A DNA stretch of 64,000 bases, taken from positions 17,434,694 to 17,498,693 of the forward strand of contig NC_135552.1 in NCBI RefSeq assembly GCF_964340395.1, read 5' to 3'. How positions within the stretch are numbered: position 1 is the stretch's first letter; each line of letters starts with the position of its first letter. The position numbers were made by a program, and so were the translations under genes. Source of the DNA: Glandiceps talaboti. Its lineage: Eukaryota; Hemichordata; Enteropneusta; Spengelidae. The notes below the pieces were generated by a model. The model worked only from the letters and a program-made list of their open reading frames with translations, searched no databases and was not told the origin of the DNA. Positions 60,704 to 64,000 of the stretch are shown in pieces.

Positions 60704-63467
60704 GTAATAATGTCTACATGTATACTGGTCTTTTCTCGTATTATGAAATGATGTCATCAGTGTCAGTGAACGAATGTGTCTATTTACTCTAGCCTATATA
60801 TTGGCAACTCGTTGGGTTCATAGACTTCACATTTTAAATCAATCCCAACACATTATCTCCGAATTGAAAACAGTTGATCTGTGACATGCGTACGTGTGTT
60901 TATTCAAGTGTTGACAGTCTGTTGTTTTGTCCTGGGTCTTGGAAATACGGAAGTTGTTTACAACTTGTACTTTCTGCCAATATCCGTTATATACGGTAAC
61001 AATAGTCTTATGACCTGTTGTAGCATATAATACTAACTTTACTTTATATATGTATTTTTTTAACAACATGTTGGTAGGTAACAATGCATTGGTCTTCCGG
61101 CGATATTTGCTGTTTATTGTTTCCCTTCATATTGTTGTTTTCACCGAATTTACATTCTACTACAATACTTTCACTGTTCATGATCAAAACCCCTTGAACC
61201 CAAATTGTCTGGGACATGAGTGCGGTGCACATTTTGCACGTAAAAAGGCTTAACCCTTTTCTCTAATTCATATAGTGTGACTCTGTATATTTTACTATTA
61301 TCTATGATTAATACTATCAGCTTCTTTTTCTGCATCAGCTTGCTTAAACGGGATGCGGTGCACTTTTACACTTTCTCTACAAACTACTTGAACAGTTTTC
61401 CTATAGTTCATATTTCATATTTACATCTGTGTCGAATCAACCCTTTATTTATTGCGCACATCGCTCCCTCCATGAGATGAAAGTTACCGGCGTTGCAACC
61501 AAAGTCCCGAAGCATGCCATACAGTCGTACACCGAACGAAGTGGTCATATTTCATATAGCATGGTGCATATAAAATCCTATATTTGATAACTACTTACTA
61601 TATAAACCAGTATGCATTGAGATGATCGAATATCAGTTTTAACGATTGACTTTATCTTGCCATACAGTGATATATGTGAGAGTTTCAAATTGTTTGTGTG
61701 TGTATTTATATAACCATGATTTATATAAAATGTATGCTGCGTGCCTTCCGTCTTGAAATAGTATACATAATTCGTGGCTTGCGGCTTTACAGTAAAACTT
61801 AATTCATATTTCACTGCAGTACTTTCTTTAAAGTTTACATCTTTGTCATGAAACTAAACGACGGGCTAGTAAGACGAAATTTCCGAAAAGAAAATGTTTG
61901 ATAGCTGTGTCACATATGTAGGGCTATGTAGTGAAGGGTGACATGTTATGAGTCAGACACTGCTCATCGTTTCATCACCTATAATATCACATTTCTACTC
62001 TCTGTGATAAGATGAAACCATTCCTGTTTTATTATCTGGCATGGATCCGTGTTTGGGCCTTCAGTTTATATTCTTCAATGCACGCTGAGTTGTCGTTCGT
62101 ATCACATTTGTTCATTACATTTTACATCGTATCTATTCCCCTTGTGATGGATCATTTTATGGTTCTGTAACCAGGAGATTATTACAATACAACGTCGTAA
62201 AACTGCGGACCCTTTTACAGCACCGTCCGAAAAGTACCCGCCTTCATATTTCATTGCTTCAGCGGAAATATGTGTTCTGGTTTGCGAGAATGATTATTGT
62301 TTGACTATTGTAAAAATCATATATAAGGAAAATGACATATATATACATTTTATAATAACTTTACTAATAGACAGATCACTGTTACGGTTGTAGTATATTT
62401 CCATGAGTGACATTTTAATAAGATGTAGTATGGTAGACATGTTTTCGTTTGCCGATTCAACAATACAAACAATGCAATATCTATATTACTTCAGTACGCG
62501 TATACGATATTCCGAATTCACATTGTTACTACCACATTTTTGTCAAAAATAGATACTTTACAGCAGCTCTTAAAAAATGATTTATATACTCGAAATCCGT
62601 GTCAGTACTTTTTCTAACACGTGTAGGAAAAATTAACACATTTGATATCTTTTCATGGTCAATCAAATAAATTGTAAACAAAAAATGATGTGTTCATATT
62701 TCAAGGATTGCTTTTCTCGTTAAGTTTGTAAAGTGGTCTTTGGACCTTGTTGAAGAGCTCGTATAAACAAAGGCGTCGTTTTCATGTCACTCCACAAATT
62801 CATTTATTATTGTTCGTTTCATGGCCATAAATGTATGTCCTTCTCATTTTAGTATTTTTGAAGCTGTTGAAATATCCAATGGTGATCCGGTGCCATACAA
62901 ATATGATAAAAATTATAAGTAGAACTACGGATGAGAATTTGCTGAATGCGACGCGGGGGGTTGTATGTATGTAGGTATGGTATTGTTTCTCACATGTCAA
63001 TTTTGATTACTTATCTTGTATCCTGGATTTGAAGACCCCCAGTAGCGACATACCTCATAACCTAACCGGTGACTGTAGCAAATGCAAATGCAAATTGAAA
63101 CAAAAGGGAAACGAAACAAAAGTAAGGGTAATTCCCCGGATGTACCGGAATATGACAACGCGTGGATCACGCGCGTGATGGTATAAGAATGTGATGAATA
63201 AAAATCGTTGATGTAATGTTCGTCTTGTTTATAATTTGTCCATTTTTTTTCTCTGTATACGTAAATATTTACGAATTGTGGAATGGGTCTAGAAACTTAT
63301 AAAGTAATATCAGAATAGGAACCGGGATATTTGTCACAAGGTACAAACATTATTGAATCTCAAAATAAGTAAAAATATTTCTATAAACCGCTTGTCAATT
63401 TATCAAGATGAAGGGATTGCTAGATGAGTTCGTTTATCCGAACATATATAATCGAACATATACTTTT

Positions 63468-63507
63468 TAATAATAATAATAATAATAATAGTAATAATAA
63501 TAGTAAT
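63468..63507. repeat. (AAT)n microsatellite
   Basis: aat trinucleotides with two tag interruptions. Confidence 0.9.
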
Positions 63508-63599
63508 ATACTTATGTTTTTATTTGGTTTCAATCATAAACGTGTGATTTGTCTGCTATGTAATTATAAATGACAGTTCGAAGTGTCTTAGGCAGGACA

Positions 63600-63601
63600 A
63601 T

Positions 63602-63652
<51 letters not shown>
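63600..63652. repeat. (GACA)n microsatellite
   Basis: Perfect acag tetranucleotides, about 12 copies, 100 bp upstream of the exon at 63750. Confidence 0.95.
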
Positions 63653-63749
63653 GTTTCAATCCTGTAAAGTATGGTTATATTTCCTGTAGATTTCCTTACA
63701 TTTTAATGATTACCAGCTATAAATATTTCCCCCTATTTTGTTTGTCAAG

Positions 63750-63847
63750 ATAAGGGATAGGAAGGCTAAGGAGGCCAAAGAAGAGGATGAAAGGAAGGCA
63801 AAGAAAGGAGGCATTGGAGAAAAACCTAGAGTATCTACCTGGCTAGG
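63750..63847 (+). CDS. internal exon of a second, unrecognised gene (partial)
   Basis: A 98-bp segment between acceptor tttgtcaag (after a T/C-rich stretch) and donor gtaaga. Only one frame is open, reading IRDRKAKEAKEEDERKAKKG, GIGEKPRVSTWL. It is Lys/Glu-rich and probably helical, ending in a hydrophobic turn. There is no in-frame Met, so the start lies in an upstream exon that I could not place. I do not recognise the family. Phase 0 in, phase 2 out. Confidence 0.55.
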
Positions 63848-63969
63848 GTAAGACTTATGATCAAATACTTCAAGAAACAGTGTGTGTTTTTTTGTAAACT
63901 TGTTGTTTGAATAAAATATTTAAAAAAAATATATATTTTGTGTGAAATGATAACCTGATTGATTGATAG

Positions 63970-64000
63970 AGAAACAGTCGGTGAATGCCTAAGCCCTTGG
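63970..64000 (+). CDS. possible next exon of the second gene (runs off window)
   Basis: After gattgatag the sequence continues in the phase left by 63847. It would read G/ETVGECLSPW and is still open at the window edge. The implied intron is only 122 bp and the polypyrimidine tract is weak, so this is tentative. Confidence 0.3.

Larger units (their letters stand above)
56344..63749. other. intergenic / 5' region of the next gene, CpG-richer
   Basis: No ORF with family resemblance. CpG is clearly more frequent than in the HECW introns. Contains CRE motifs (57228, 58285), a GC-rich palindrome (63166-63179), simple repeats and a strong acceptor-like site at 57127 followed by a short ATG ORF. 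The first exon(s) of the downstream gene may be here but cannot be placed. Confidence 0.5.

Overview
The window is eukaryotic, AT-rich, and dominated by one long gene on the + strand that is split into many exons. Conceptual splicing gives 23 coding exons between 788 and 49266, all with GT-AG introns and all with matching phases. They encode the last 1,587 residues of a HECW-type (HECT, C2 and WW domain) E3 ubiquitin ligase. The N-terminal residues and start codon lie upstream of base 1. The animal looks like a non-vertebrate bilaterian. The protein is very close to vertebrate HECW1/HECW2, but nothing seen here assigns it to one paralogue, as expected for a pre-duplication single-copy gene. 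Introns are small to medium, and CpG is scarce across the gene but clearly denser after about 55.3 kb, as in invertebrates with gene-body methylation. I cannot name the species; an amphioxus, hemichordate or echinoderm would fit.

Layout. 1-787 is intron or upstream sequence. 788-9101 carries the HECW N-terminal domain and the C2 domain in five exons. 9217-10887 is one giant exon for a Ser/Thr/Asn-rich disordered linker. 10888-27222 is a 16.3 kb intron full of tandem repeats, foldback elements and one candidate cassette exon (21066-21224). 27223-33411 carries WW1, a helical linker and WW2. 33976-49266 carries the HECT-preceding region and the HECT domain, with catalytic Cys at 49165-49167 and stop TAA at 49264-49266. 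49267 to about 55.3 kb is 3' UTR and/or 3' flank with several AATAAA/ATTAAA signals. 55.4-63.7 kb is CpG-richer intergenic or 5'-flanking sequence with CRE motifs. 63750-63847 is a Lys/Glu-rich coding exon of a second, unrecognised + strand gene that runs off the end of the window.

The non-coding sequence is repeat-rich. It holds a tRNA-derived SINE (8603-8865), several foldback/MITE-like elements (some in two copies), at least ten minisatellite-type arrays with units of 47 to about 117 bp, and many CA/TG, CATA/GTAT, GACA and AAT microsatellites. No bacterial-type system, CRISPR array, rRNA or complete tRNA gene was seen. The most interesting items are the candidate in-frame cassette exon, a perfect unused splice donor inside the giant exon, a 27-bp palindromic insertion flanked by a 10-bp duplication, a minisatellite whose unit also occurs as one arm of a remote hairpin, and three CTCF-consensus matches clustered in the HECT half of the gene.
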